Of a DNA stretch of 64,000 bases, positions 1-12,299 are shown piece after piece; within the stretch, counting starts at the first letter, position 1, and the number at the start of each line of letters is the position of its first letter. Source of the DNA: Boletus sp. NGJ (taxonomy: Eukaryota; Basidiomycota; Agaricomycetes; Boletales; Boletaceae); assembly GCA_019096195.1 (NCBI GenBank), contig JAGTXK010000139.1:186001-250000 (forward strand), written 5' to 3'. The notes under the pieces were generated by a model that was not told where the DNA came from, did not search any database, and saw nothing but the letters and a program-made list of their open reading frames with translations. The position numbers were made by a program, and so were the translations under genes.

Positions 1-1405
1 TCTCATTCCGAAGCCAACATGGCTGCGGCGATGGACCGACTTGGTGGTCAAATCATGTGTTCATCCTCCCGAGAATCCATCATGTATCAGTCCTCTCATT
101 TTGATCAGGCAACCACACTAGCGCTCTCTCTGATATCCGACACTGTCCTAAATCCTGCTTTTTTGTCGGAGGAATTGGAGATTCAGAAAGATGCTGCTCT
201 TTATGAAATTCGAGAAATTAGCAACAAGCCAGAAATGATATTACCCGAGGTACTCCACGGAGTAGCGTACGGCGGGAAAGGCCTCGGGAACCCACTCGTC
301 TGCCCGGATGAGCGCATCAGTCTCATCACCGGTGACCTCCTCCGTCACTGTATCTCGGACTGGTACCGTCCGGAGCATATGGTTGTAGCGGGTGCCGGAA
401 TGCAACACGAACAATTGGTTGAACTTGTCGACAAGCACTTTTCGACACTCAAACCCTTGCCGTCTCCTACGCTTCCCTCTCCACGGCCATCAACCGTTCA
501 GACCGTACCACCACATCTCCTGCCGTCTTCGTCGCCATCAATATATAAGTCACTTACACGTGCGGCATCATCATACTTATACCCGACCTCTGCTTCAAGA
601 GACGTGCCCCCTCTATTGGACACACAGTCACAATATGTCGGCGGTGTCAGGCACATCCCAAGTAATACGGCAGATTTTGATCACCTCTACCTCGCATTTG
701 AGGGTGTTGGTATTCACGACGACGATATCTACACACTCGCGACAATGCAAGTGCTTCTTGGGGGTGGAGGCAGCTTCTCAGCCGGTAAGGCTCACATTCC
801 TCCCGTCATTTGTCTCTCACCCTTCGTAGGTGGTCCCGGGAAGGGGATGTATTCCCGATTATATACGCACATCCTCAACCATTTCCCTCAGATAGATCAT
901 TGCGCATCCTTCCACCACATTTACACAGATTCATCACTCTTTGGATTATGGGCGTCCTTTATGCCTGACATCCCCAAGCAGCGGGGTAATACACCCGCCC
1001 AAATTCTTCCCCATCTCGTGCACCAGATCAGTCTGTTGATATACCAAAACGTGCCAGAGATAGAGCTTCAGCGTGCCAAAAATCAACTTCAATCCAGCCT
1101 GATGATGGCACTGGAGAGCAGGGCAGTGGAGGTTGAGGATCTCGGTCGTCAGGTAGGACAGCAAAACTCTGGCGCGTCTATATGAGACTAATCAATTTGT
1201 TCAGATCCTCGTACACGGACGTAAGATCCCCGTGACGGACATGACAGCAGAAATTGACAAAGTCACCCCCGAGAGTGTTAGACGAGTCGCGAATCGCCTT
1301 CTTGGCCCGCATTCTGGTAACAAAGCGACTATAGTTACGATGGGCAGAGGAGAGCTTGGTGATTGGCAAGCAACACTCCGCAAATATGGTGTCATAGGAG
1401 CTTGA
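1..1405 (+). CDS. MAS2: Mitochondrial processing peptidase alpha subunit (3' part)
   Basis: Non-catalytic, substrate-recognising subunit of the matrix peptidase MPP, which removes presequences from imported mitochondrial precursors. The frame is already open at base 1 (SHSEANMAAAMD...), so the start lies upstream of the window. It shows the M16-family segment ending LGGQIMCSSSRE, then the diagnostic glycine-rich loop GGGGSFSAGGPGKG, which forms only after removing an intron at 785-829. A second intron at 1153-1204 leads into the last exon, ending RKYGVIGA with a stop at 1403-1405. No HxxEH zinc site is visible in this part, as expected for alpha rather than beta. It converges on the glucanase gene with 108 bp between stop codons. 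High confidence in identity. Confidence 0.93.
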
Positions 1406-1513
1406 GTTCAACTGTTGTATTACTTAGATCCCTGGGCATTTCACTGAATCACATTCGTTGCTCACTAATGTCCAAGTTACATTCACGAAGTCGTAAAAAT
1501 ATGCTAAACCAAG

Positions 1514-3090
<1,577 letters not shown>

Positions 3091-3135
3091 TAGAGAGGGA
3101 GAAAGACAAGGCGACGGAGGAAATCGACGTGCCCG

Positions 3136-3143
3136 CATTTATA
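3136..3143 (-). promoter_or_regulatory. TATA box of the GH5 glucanase gene
   Basis: The minus strand reads TATAAATG here, 46 bp upstream of the chosen ATG at 3090. The match to a TATA element and its spacing are seen directly; its use as the core promoter is inferred. Confidence 0.5.
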
Positions 3144-4774
3144 ATCATAGCTGGCCATGGGGGGATCATAATCGCCTCGGAAGCGTTACATTGCCGCGAG
3201 TTGCCAGATTTCCATCATACGGTGGGAGCGTTGGTCATGTGTCTGGGTGGACTTGCGGTGGGGATAATAAAATAGTAAGGGCTGGGCATGGGGCATGCAT
3301 ACGGCACAAACCCCGTGTTCGGGTCCAACAATTGTGTAAAGAACCATTATTACTGCCAGTGGGGGTCGTGGTGCTCGGCTGGTTCACCCGATTTATACCA
3401 GCACTAGATTCAGAAGCACATGTGAGGATGGAAATACCAGCAATAATTTCCGACAGCGGCAATAACGAGGCATTGCGATGCAGCTACTCAGCAGCATACA
3501 CGGCAATCGCCAACACATCCGCGGTGAGTCTTCACGATTCCGTCCGATGATTGGTGATATAGTAAGAAATGCGTATCTCGGTCGTTGCTAGCCCAGGACG
3601 AAGGTCAGCTTCAGAGTGCCAAATGGAGAACCGTGGATCAGTAACTTACGTAGCTCTTGTCTCAAGTGTGGCTCAGACTGCGCGTATGCTAAGAACACGG
3701 TGAACCGCCAGAACTTCCGATTGGCTGTGGGCTTTAAATGCGGCGGTATGAGCGGCCAGCTAAACTCGGAGATCTGGACAAGAGATTTAATAAACCTTGC
3801 CTCCAGAATTGATTCTGCAACCAACCTAGCAAGCTATTCCTCTACTACTAGTTGCCATGGGGAGCCCTTATAGTCACCTCCAGGTTCATATGCACGATCT
3901 CTCGGTTACGCTCGCTGATTTCGAGGTGATTTTGCCGTGTTACAAGCGCAACATCTTATAAAACACCGTACCCGGGCCGTCCCTTTGAATACATGAACGG
4001 CTACATTTTCGGGTCTGTAGAATGATGGGAATGCACGTGGAGTTCAGAAACGTTGCATTATACGAACTGTTTACACAACCATCACCTCTAGTGATGTTCC
4101 GTGTCAGTGGGAGCCCAAGCTGGTCGGCACCACTACCTCGCCACGCCACGAGGGCCTTGCCCCTGCTTTCTTGAGGGGTCGAGTGGTCAGTGGCAACTAG
4201 ATCTTGGACCGAATCTTGAGTCGAGACTTGCAACCAGAAAGTATACTCGTTGTCATTGTGCCATGTGGCGTCTTGGCAGGCGGCCCCAGCTCTTGTGACT
4301 TATCATCATAGAAAGATATGGAACGTTGCCAGTAGACCCTGGTTGGATTGCCAGTAGTGAGCGCTGCCACTGCTTTGTACTATTCGCCGTTCACCCAGAT
4401 GAAGTGGGTTTCCACCAGCAAACGTTGAGGGACGAGAGGATGCGGGGTGGGTGTGATCCCTGAAGGCCTGATGCATTGTTGAGGATTAGTTTCTCCAATG
4501 CCAAGGCGAGTAAACGCAACCACGATGTTCCTTGCAGATATCTTACCGAGCATTTTCCTCCGTTTGGTCAGAGGAGGGACGTGGCCAGCTTCCTGGCAGT
4601 AGTGACATCGAGCGCGTTGCGATATTACATGTATGGACTGTTGCTAGTTGCTACCGAACTGGAATATATGCACAGCTGTGATAGGTTTAAATAATTGTCC
4701 CCTTGATCCACTGCGCCCAAGTCCATTTCCCCTCTCCCCACTCCTCCAATCTCCCAATTATAATTCTCAGCGCA
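3144..4774. other. Intergenic spacer between the glucanase and UAP1, no gene recognised
   Basis: This 1.6 kb is the longest gene-free stretch in the window. Reading frames here are open only briefly and encode nothing family-like, and I see no tRNA, repeat or transposon. It must hold the divergent promoters of the glucanase and UAP1. A TTTAAATAA stretch at 4686-4694 lies 81 bp before the UAP1 ATG and may be its core promoter. Confidence 0.5.
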
Positions 4775-6319
4775 ATGGCCGTTGAAAATATCCGCGATAG
4801 ATACCAGGCTGCCGGCCAGGACCATCTCTTCACCCTCTGGTCAAAGCTTACGGACTCAGAGCGCAATGCCCTCACCCGCCAGCTGGAGAGCATCGACGTC
4901 GAGCGGGTAAACCGAGTATACAAAAAGGCCACTTCCTCCGAAAGCAATGCTACCGATCCCCATCACGTCGTCGACTCCATCGAGCCCCTCCCCGCTGGGG
5001 CGTGCGAGTCCGCGTCCGCTAACCCTGCCAAAGCAAAGGAATGGAGGCAAATTGGTCTCCAGGCCGTTGCGGATGGCCAAGTTGGCGTCCTTTTGATGGC
5101 TGGTGGTCAGGGCACGAGGCTCGGCAGTTCTGCTCCAAAAGGCTGTTACGACATCGGCCTCCCCTCACACAAATCCCTCTTTCAGTACCAGGCTGAGCGC
5201 ATCGCTCGCCTTCAGACCGTCGCTGGGGCCCAATTTGGAAAGCCCAAAGGTTCCGTCTTGGTCCCCTGGTATGTGATGACCAGCGGCCCGACTCGTCGCG
5301 AAACGGAATCCTTCTTCGCAAGCAACAACCACTTTGGCCTCGATCCAAAGAACGTAATCGTTTTTGAACAAGGTATGTACAGATCTTGGTCGTATAGATC
5401 TCAACAATTTACCGATTTCGCCTGCTTTCCAGGTACGCTGCCCTGCCTCACCATGGAGGGTAAATTCATGCTCGAAACCCCCTCTCGCGTCGCTGTTGCT
5501 CCCGACGGCAATGGTGGTCTCTACGCGGCGACTCGCGCTCCCTTGTCCCCATCCGACAAGTCGCGTACGGTCCTTTCTGACCTAGCCGATCGCGGCATCC
5601 AGTACGTTCACGCCTACTGCGTCGACAACTGTCTCGTCAAGGTTGCCGATCCTGTCTTCCTCGGCTATTGCATAGCGAGACAGGCCGATTGCGCTGCCAA
5701 GGTGGTTCCAAAGACATCACCGACGGAGTCAGTCGGCGTCGTTGCTCGCCGGGGAGACAAGTTTAGCGTCGTAGAGTACTCAGAAATCACGAAAGAGCAA
5801 GCTGAGCTCCGGAATCCAAAGACCGGGGAACTCATGTTCAACGCTGGCAACATTGCCAATCACTTTTACACCACCGCTTTCCTTCAATCCGTTGAATCTT
5901 TCGAGAGCGAGCTTGCTTATCACATCGCACGCAAGAAGATCCCGACTATAGACTTGCAAACCGGAGAAGTCGTCAAACCTAGCAAGCCAAATGGCATGAA
6001 GCTCGAGTTGTTTGTATTCGACGTGTTTCCGTTCACCAAGAATTTCGCCGTTCTCGAAGTCGCTCGGAAGGAGGAATTCAGTCCCCTGAAGAATGCGCCA
6101 GGGACTGGGTCAGACGATCCAGAGACCAGTCGTCGCGACCTTTTGGAGCAGCACCGACGATTCCTGGAAGACGCTGGTGCTCGTTTGAAGGAAGGTGTAG
6201 AGATTGAGCTTTCGCCATTTGTCACCTACGCAGGAGAAGGTTTGGAGTCTGTTGAGGGCAAAACCTTCACCAGGTCCGGTTACATCGTGAACCTCGAGGA
6301 ACTGGACGCTTTGTTGTAA
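4775..6319 (+). CDS. UAP1: UDP-N-acetylglucosamine pyrophosphorylase
   Basis: Makes UDP-GlcNAc from GlcNAc-1-phosphate and UTP in the cytosol, the last step in supplying precursor for chitin, N-glycans and GPI anchors. The start is the ATG of MAVENIRDRY; an upstream extension in frame has no family character. The nucleotide-binding signature LMAGGQGTRLGSSAPKG, the segment GLYAATRAPL and the late GMKLELFVFDVFPF block are all present. An intron at 5373-5432 (gtatgt...ccag) interrupts EQG|TLPCLTMEGK. It is 60 nt and has no in-frame stop, so the frame stays open even if it is retained. The spliced protein is about 494 residues, normal for fungal and animal UAP. It converges on the taxilin-like gene. 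Confidence 0.93.
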   Translation: MAVENIRDRYQAAGQDHLFTLWSKLTDSERNALTRQLESIDVERVNRVYKKATSSESNATDPHHVVDSIEPLPAGACESASANPAKAKEWRQIGLQAVADGQVGVLLMAGGQGTRLGSSAPKGCYDIGLPSHKSLFQYQAERIARLQTVAGAQFGKPKGSVLVPWYVMTSGPTRRETESFFASNNHFGLDPKNVIVFEQGMYRSWSYRSQQFTDFACFPGTLPCLTMEGKFMLETPSRVAVAPDGNGGLYAATRAPLSPSDKSRTVLSDLADRGIQYVHAYCVDNCLVKVADPVFLGYCIARQADCAAKVVPKTSPTESVGVVARRGDKFSVVEYSEITKEQAELRNPKTGELMFNAGNIANHFYTTAFLQSVESFESELAYHIARKKIPTIDLQTGEVVKPSKPNGMKLELFVFDVFPFTKNFAVLEVARKEEFSPLKNAPGTGSDDPETSRRDLLEQHRRFLEDAGARLKEGVEIELSPFVTYAGEGLESVEGKTFTRSGYIVNLEELDALL

Positions 6320-6517
6320 AACATGTTGTTTACTTTTACCTTGTACTGTTTGTTGAACACTTCCCCTATGTCATCGTGGGCCATAGATGCATCCCATGCC
6401 TGGACGCTGTTCTCTGTGATTTGGCTTTCCCAATATCAATCCACTCGTCTTGTTGTACAGTCCAACTGGGGTGAAGTGCTTGCCTGACATGTATTGCATG
6501 CACCCGCTCGCGTATAC

Positions 6518-8511
6518 TCAGCTGCCTACACCACTACTGTCTGACGCCTTACCTCGCTTCTCGAGCTCTTCTCGAAGTGACGCAAACAGGCGCTGCGTGC
6601 GCTCCGCATTCGGCTGATCGTCCATTAACACAAGCACTAATCCGGGCAGCGAAGCCATGCTCACCTCCTTACAGCATGTGATGAGCCTGTCAATGAGTAA
6701 CGTTTGGTTATTCCGTGCATCCTCAAGCTCCTTCCGAAGACGTCGAGCCTGGGTCTGTTAGATCAAAGGAACAAACCATGGCAAAACATAGTAGCCAACC
6801 TCTTCATCGGTCCTGTCAGCTCTGCTTTTCTCACTATCCGCAAGTTGCTTTTGCTCTGCGGCTCGCGCGCGAGAAAGTAGTACTTCGAGTTCTTTCGATC
6901 GAACTACACACTCGAAATGTTGTTCTCGAAGCTTGTATTGGCGAAGGACTTCTTTCAGGCGTTCCCGCACGCTGTCCAATTTTTGTCAGGCAATCATGAT
7001 GGTGATGTACAATGACGTACACGGTGTCGAAAATTTCCCCGAGCGAGCGTTTAGCTCTACGCGCATGTTAAGAAAACAACAATCACAGAAGAGGTCATTT
7101 CATAACATACTCAACAGGGTCGTCTGTCCAGTTCTTCTTGAGATCCTGGCGTCGGTGTTCAGGTAGCTCATCCTAAAAAGCGACATAAAACATCATGCTC
7201 TGTACTTTGCGTGTTAACTTACCCAAGTATCTATACCAGAATCCTCGGTAAGGTCCATAAGTTCTACAGCAAGAACCTCGTCGCCGTCCTCCAACCCTTG
7301 TTCCTCTGGTGTATGGTTTGCATCCAGCGTCCGTCCATTATGAGAAAATATAAACTGCATGGATGATGTGCTGGTGGAATTCCAGGAGTGTGTGCTTGTA
7401 ACTTCCGATTTCGCAGGCCCATTGAAATGGGCCCCAGTACTTGTGGCTGCTTTGCTATCACCCTTTTTTGCGGCCGTCCCTTCCATTCTATCTGTCCAGG
7501 CATTGAAAAGTCTTGAAAGCTTTGTTTTGCGTGAAATTTTGAAAAAAAGCTCTGCGCGATAACGACAAACGACCTTGACCACTATGTCCGGCATTTCGCG
7601 GTATTTCATGTCTTGCATCTTTGCCTTGTCCACTCGCTTAGCCATGTCATTTTTCATTTGTACGATCTACGGAATGTCAAGCAAGCAGACAAGTTGGAGA
7701 TGGTACGTACCTCTTCCTGCGCTTCTTCTACACACTGTGCTAGTCGTTTGCTGTCTTCCTAGGCGATTGTTAGCTATACGGAAACAGTCCCAGCAGTTGA
7801 TGCGTACCCGTAGTCGTTTGTTATCCTGCATAGGTTTTTAGCGATTTCTTAAAAGGCACTGTAAAGGGTACCTTTTGCAGTTCTCGGGCCAGATTCTCCA
7901 TTTTAGCTTTCGTCTGGTTTGCCTTTGTTAGCTGACCTTTGGCTTTGAGTATTGGAGTGAGAGCGATGTAAGGGTAGCAGGAAAGTATAGGACGAACCCG
8001 CATCCTTGTCTTTGACAAGCTTTTGCTTCTCCTTTGCATGATCCCGTTCGAGCCTCTTGAGTTCAGCAAACTGTATCGGGGGTATACGTGAAGGCACCGT
8101 GCGTTCATCACGAAAGACATACTAATTCAATGTATTTGGCGTGGATGGCGTTCTCTCCCATACCTCTGACGGACTTGACGGCCTCCTCTGCTACAGGAAG
8201 ATGAGGAGAAGGAATGGGAGGGGAGGGGGAATGTGCAGACCGAATCGTCGTTCCTCCTCCTCTTCGAGAACCTCTTCCTCCTCGAGGGCTGCGATGCGAT
8301 TTTTGAGACTTTCATACATGGCAGCAGGATCTACGGGGGCATCGTTCTTTTTCTTTGCTTTCTGAGTGCCATTCACTGTGGAGGGATGGAGGGGGGGTCG
8401 GGCTGTGGAGGAGGACTGAGCGGGGGGATTTGGGGGTGCGGGAGGAGCGGGGCCAGATGGAGGGGGCTTGGGCGTACGGGGAGGGGGGGAATGAGTGTTT
8501 GCGCCATTCAT
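6518..8511 (-). CDS. Taxilin-like coiled-coil protein with an embedded SUMO-like domain
   Basis: Taxilins are long coiled-coil proteins that bind syntaxins in vesicle traffic. After a Pro-rich start (residues 1-60) the joined protein of about 500 residues has the taxilin pattern YIELFAELKRLERDHAKEKQ, LARELQKDNKRLREDSKRLA and, after 200 intervening residues, VRERLKEVLRQYKLREQHFE. Between them, about residues 209-320, lies a SUMO-like fold: ELFFKISRKTKLSRLFNAW, then a 40-residue Ser/Thr-rich loop, then FIFSHNGRTLDANHTPEEQ and LEDGDEVLAVELMDL. There is no diglycine end. One exon carries both the first taxilin helix and the SUMO-like domain; a 36 nt mini-exon (7021-7056) joins it to the second half, all in phase. 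The usual C-terminal taxilin block is missing. The 5' end is well supported by ATG at 8511, 177 bp from BRCA2. Confidence 0.72.
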
Positions 8512-8688
8512 GGGAGAAGCTGTCGGAGGAGTGCGGTTGAGAAATACTTACGCTGAGTCGGTGAATGTTTTACAGACGTAACAAAACCGGCGAATGACCC
8601 GACGCGGTAACGCTCCATCTCCTCCATCTCTTCCACTACACGTGACCCATCCGCGTCGCGTTCTCATTCGTCTTCCTTCTCAACACCC

Positions 8689-11600
8689 ATGTCTATCGTC
8701 CAACCTCCCACTTCAGACTCCCGCTCGCCCTCCAGGAAGCGAATGCGTCTCTCCTCCCCCACCTTCGACGATCAAGTCGGAGAGCCGAGCCAAGACGATC
8801 TCGCCGCCTTTGATTCCTTAGACGCTCAGCTATCCCAATCCTTTCCCGATCCCAGCCACCTCAGGCAATCCTCATGCTCAGCTCATAGCGTGACCCATGA
8901 ATTGCCTGTGGTGGATGACGAGAACCCGTTTTGTTCACGTACACCACAAACAGAGCGCATACACGCACCATTCACGAATGCCTCCGCGATCGACAGCACG
9001 ATTGACTATTCCCGGCTTGCAAACGAGCCCTCAGACGAAGAACTACTCGACGAGGCACCTCCAGAGGTCGACTATGCCGCATGGTTCAACTCGAATCCGT
9101 CCAATTCTTTCATTGGATTCAGCACCGCTGCGACAGCAGTGACCGGCTTCCAGAGACCGTCTATCAGTGGTATAACTACGAAAACGCCCTTCGCCCCATC
9201 AGCCGCAGCACTCCGGGACGCTGAAGAGAAAATGAGGAAGTGGCAGGAAGATGTCCACCTTCCCGACCAAGTTCCAACGGACAAGGCGCCCGATTCTCCC
9301 CACTCCACCCAGCTAGTGTCTCCTCCACGGGCAACATTCTCCTCTGCAAGAAATGTATCCTTTATGCATGCACCTGAAACACCCACTCCTGCTTCCTTTG
9401 CAAAGCCTACGCTCACCGAATCACACAGCTCATTCCGGAGTTTGGGCGGCAAACGGCAAACCAAACCTTTCAAGTCTCCTTTGATCACTACAACGCCTTC
9501 CATGCTGTCGCATCGACAAGTATCTACCCCAAGCATCAGTTCACCTCTGCGCGGTTATCCCTCTGCTACTGCCCTTTCTCGGATCACTACGCCTGTATTA
9601 CCGCTACGCCCATCCTCGGTCGCAAACCACATCATGACTCAACAACCGTTGGGTTTTACTCCTCGACACGGGAGTATCACGACGAGACCAAAATTCGTAA
9701 CGCCGTTCAAAGCTGCCGTGAAATTTGTAACTCCAGGAGCATTCGCAGTTGAGAAGCTTCCACCAACTCCCACTAATCCTAGGACAATCGTGAGCCGCAT
9801 GTATCCACCTTCAGCGCCGTCGCCCCGACCATGCAAGCGGAACAGTGACGAGAGGATTTTCGATCTCAGTGAGCACAAGTTGTAGATTCCTTATTCCCCT
9901 CTTTGGATTTCAACTTTATATGTCAGCCCCTCCTCCCGGCAGACGAACACTCGCCGCTTCTGGCTTGCGGCCACAAGCCTACAGTGCCAAACAACTTGAG
10001 GATATGGGAATGTCTGTTTTTTTTTTTTTGGTTATCCCTCCAACCGTTCGGTGCATCCTGATAGCCTGAACCAGAAATTTCAAGGAACTCAGTCAAGTGA
10101 ATCCCCAGACAGCCCCTTTCTACGCTTTCACCACCTATTCGCGCTCTCTTCCAACTTCACCCGATTCGTCCTCGTCTCTTTCCTTGGACCGTTCAGCCAT
10201 GCTGGAAGAACTACACGCAAAAGGCTGCACGCTTGTTGAGCAAACGTGGGTTGACAATCACTGGCCACTGGTCCTCTGGAAATTGGCTGGTATGGTCGCT
10301 CTCGATCCTATGAGCGAGAACGACCCTTTCAGGAAACGTTGGTGTTGGCCGGAAGTTGTTCGTCAGTTGATGTACAGGTAGGCAGACTGATCCGAACGAC
10401 TCGAACTTTGCAGTTCCAACATACCGTCAGATACGAACGGGACTTGAACAGTTCTTCCCGTCCACCATTACGGTTGATAACAACCAGGGATGCATCGGCT
10501 GAATCGCCGCTGGTGCTCTGTATCTCGAACATAACTTGGCCTGCCAGTAGCTCCGAAGGGGATATTGCACCGGTTCAAACTTATCCTGAGCTCGAAATAA
10601 CCGATGGTTGGTATAGGCTACGTGCGCGCGTCGATGCCCCACTAGCGCGAGGTGTAAGAAAGGGAAAAATAAAAATAGGTCGGAAAATTGCTGTAGCGGG
10701 TGCAAAGGTTAGTTCAGCCATCTTTAATGATACGCTCACTCCATTCAGCCCTGTAGCTCTCGGCGGAGCGAAAGGAAGGTTCAGAAATTCTGGAAGCCTA
10801 CAGCTCCAATGTTCTCTTGTTGACCGGGAATTCAACCCATATGGCGCCGTGGCATGCCAAGCTTGGTTTTCAACGTGGACCATTCGTTGCAACACTAAAT
10901 AGCTTGACAGCGGATGGCGGCAATGTTGCTGTTATGATGCTCACAGTGATAAAGGTGTGACCATGTGCGGTTCCAGGTGTCGAATTCTGACAGTGGGGTA
11001 GGCATACCCTGTTGCGTACATAGAATTCGTCGAGGACACCAATGGCCGGAAACGAAGAGAAGGACCACATGACGCAAAAGAGGAGTCGAGGCTGAACATG
11101 CAATGGAAGGTGTGGCAAGTAGAATTTCCATCAACTTGCTTACTTACTCCCCACAGACGAAGCGTAACTCGCATGCATCAAGGTTGTGGTCTGAATACGA
11201 AAAACGCAGGTATAAGCTGCTCGACTGTGCAGAACGCCTTGAGCAACGTGCAGGTTCGAAATTCAGACCCAGGGACGATGGTGAAGCAATACATTGTCAC
11301 ATGAGGGGGATAGACATTAATCGTCAAACAGATGGTCCACCCGACAAGATTTATAATATATACGACACCTTGCAGGAAGACACCGAGGCAGCCAAAAGCA
11401 TCATATCGTCCATCGGTCATGAAGATGCTGGTTGGCTGGCCCGACATATCCGAGAGAGGACCGTCCAGGAACGGGACGAAGCTTCGAGGGAAATTGAACA
11501 AGAACTCGAGGTATGAGATCGCAGTTGTCGGAACTCTGGGATGCTGATACAGTGTCAGTCAACCTGTCCACAACGCGATGTAAAGGCTTTCTGTGTTATG

Positions 11601-11902
11601 GTCGTCAATGATACTCGAACGCACAAGTATCCATCGAAGCGAACGGCGCAGATTACTGTGTGGGATGTTCCCGGGGTATCGATACCCGATGGTTGCACTC
11701 AAAGTCCCTTTGTACCCGGCCAACGATATCTTGTACGTCACTCACTCTCAACTGTGGCCTGAGTCTGATGCACCACCGCCGTGCGGTTCGACAGGTGACA
11801 AACCTGGTTCCCACACAGGCGTCGGCATGGATGGATTGCTCCTCTGGTGGAGAAGTATATTTGAGCACAAGAAAGAATTCTAAATGGACATTGATCAATT
11901 GA
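8689..11902 (+). CDS. BRH2: BRCA2/Brh2-type homologous recombination mediator
   Basis: Loads Rad51 on single-stranded DNA at breaks in the nucleus. The Ser/Pro-rich N-terminal exon (about 395 residues) contains one BRC-like repeat at residues 141-185, with GFSTAAT matching the FxTA Rad51-binding core followed by SAAALRDAEEKM. After two introns comes the BRCA2 helical domain, including WVDNHWPLVLWKLAGMVALD and RWCWPEVVRQLMYR, then the first OB fold (LVLCISNITWP, ITDGWYRLRARVDAPL, GKIKIGRKIAVAGA). Later exons (to KNSKWTLIN, stop 11900-11902) correspond to further OB-fold material. With a single obvious BRC repeat it resembles Ustilago Brh2 more than animal BRCA2. It shares a 177 bp promoter with the SUMO-like/taxilin gene. 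Exon joins in 9868-10120 and 10900-11120 are the least certain. Confidence 0.88.
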
Positions 11903-12073
11903 TTGCTGTACTTTGTACTGACTTTGATGCTGAACCGACGAGCTACTCTTCTTGATCATGTACATGCCCTGAGGCAAAGTTAGGTCTACTCCGAGAGACG
12001 GCTATTCGTATGCCTGTTCCGGCTAATTTCACGGGCATTGGATTCAAGTAGAACCAATCGAAAAAAGGGGGAG

Positions 12074-12083
12074 AAAAAAAAAA
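12074..12083 (-). terminator. RNA polymerase III terminator of tRNA-Trp
   Basis: Ten consecutive T residues on the minus strand begin 9 nt after the tRNA 3' end, the standard oligo-T stop for Pol III. Confidence 0.8.
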
Positions 12084-12092
12084 TAGAGAAAT

Positions 12093-12172
12093 GAGCTCGA
12101 CCCGGATTGAACGGATGACCTTGTGGATACCCTTGTCTGGAATCACACGCACTACCACTGTGCTACGAGCCC
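12093..12172 (-). tRNA. tRNA-Trp (CCA), with a very short intron
   Basis: The minus strand folds as a tRNA. Acceptor arms GGGCTCG and CGAGCTC pair; the D arm is GCAC-AGTGGTA-GTGC; the T arm is ATCCG-TTCAATC-CGGGT; the discriminator at 12092 is A. The anticodon loop reads TTCCAG, giving anticodon CCA for tryptophan. The loop is too long by about 9 nt, so a small intron (ACAAGGGTA or close) must follow position 37. The 3' anticodon strand is then CCACA, leaving an A-C mismatch at 31-39 where TCACA would be perfect. An oligo-T terminator follows. The mismatch leaves some chance that it is a weak or decayed copy. Confidence 0.82.
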
Positions 12173-12299
12173 TCAGGTGGCATTAGGTGCAATAGTGCAT
12201 GAACACGGAAACGGTTGACCCTAACACCGTAGCATTGGCCCGGCCGTTCTAATGAACTACGTGGTAGCCTCTGTCTAGGACTCTAGGTGGACTCAACCT

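Noticed and set aside
7214-7657. SUMO-like region as an independent gene starting MKNDMAKRV
   Set aside because: The upstream taxilin exons join it in phase and the same exon begins with taxilin helix sequence, so a separate gene is less likely, though an internal promoter is possible.
8520-8551. Possible 5' UTR intron of the taxilin-like gene (gtaagt...acag)
   Set aside because: At 32 nt it is shorter than any other intron accepted here; not called.
11245-11275. GGTTCGAAATTC, tRNA T-loop-like sequence
   Set aside because: It lies inside a BRCA2 exon and has no acceptor or anticodon arms around it.
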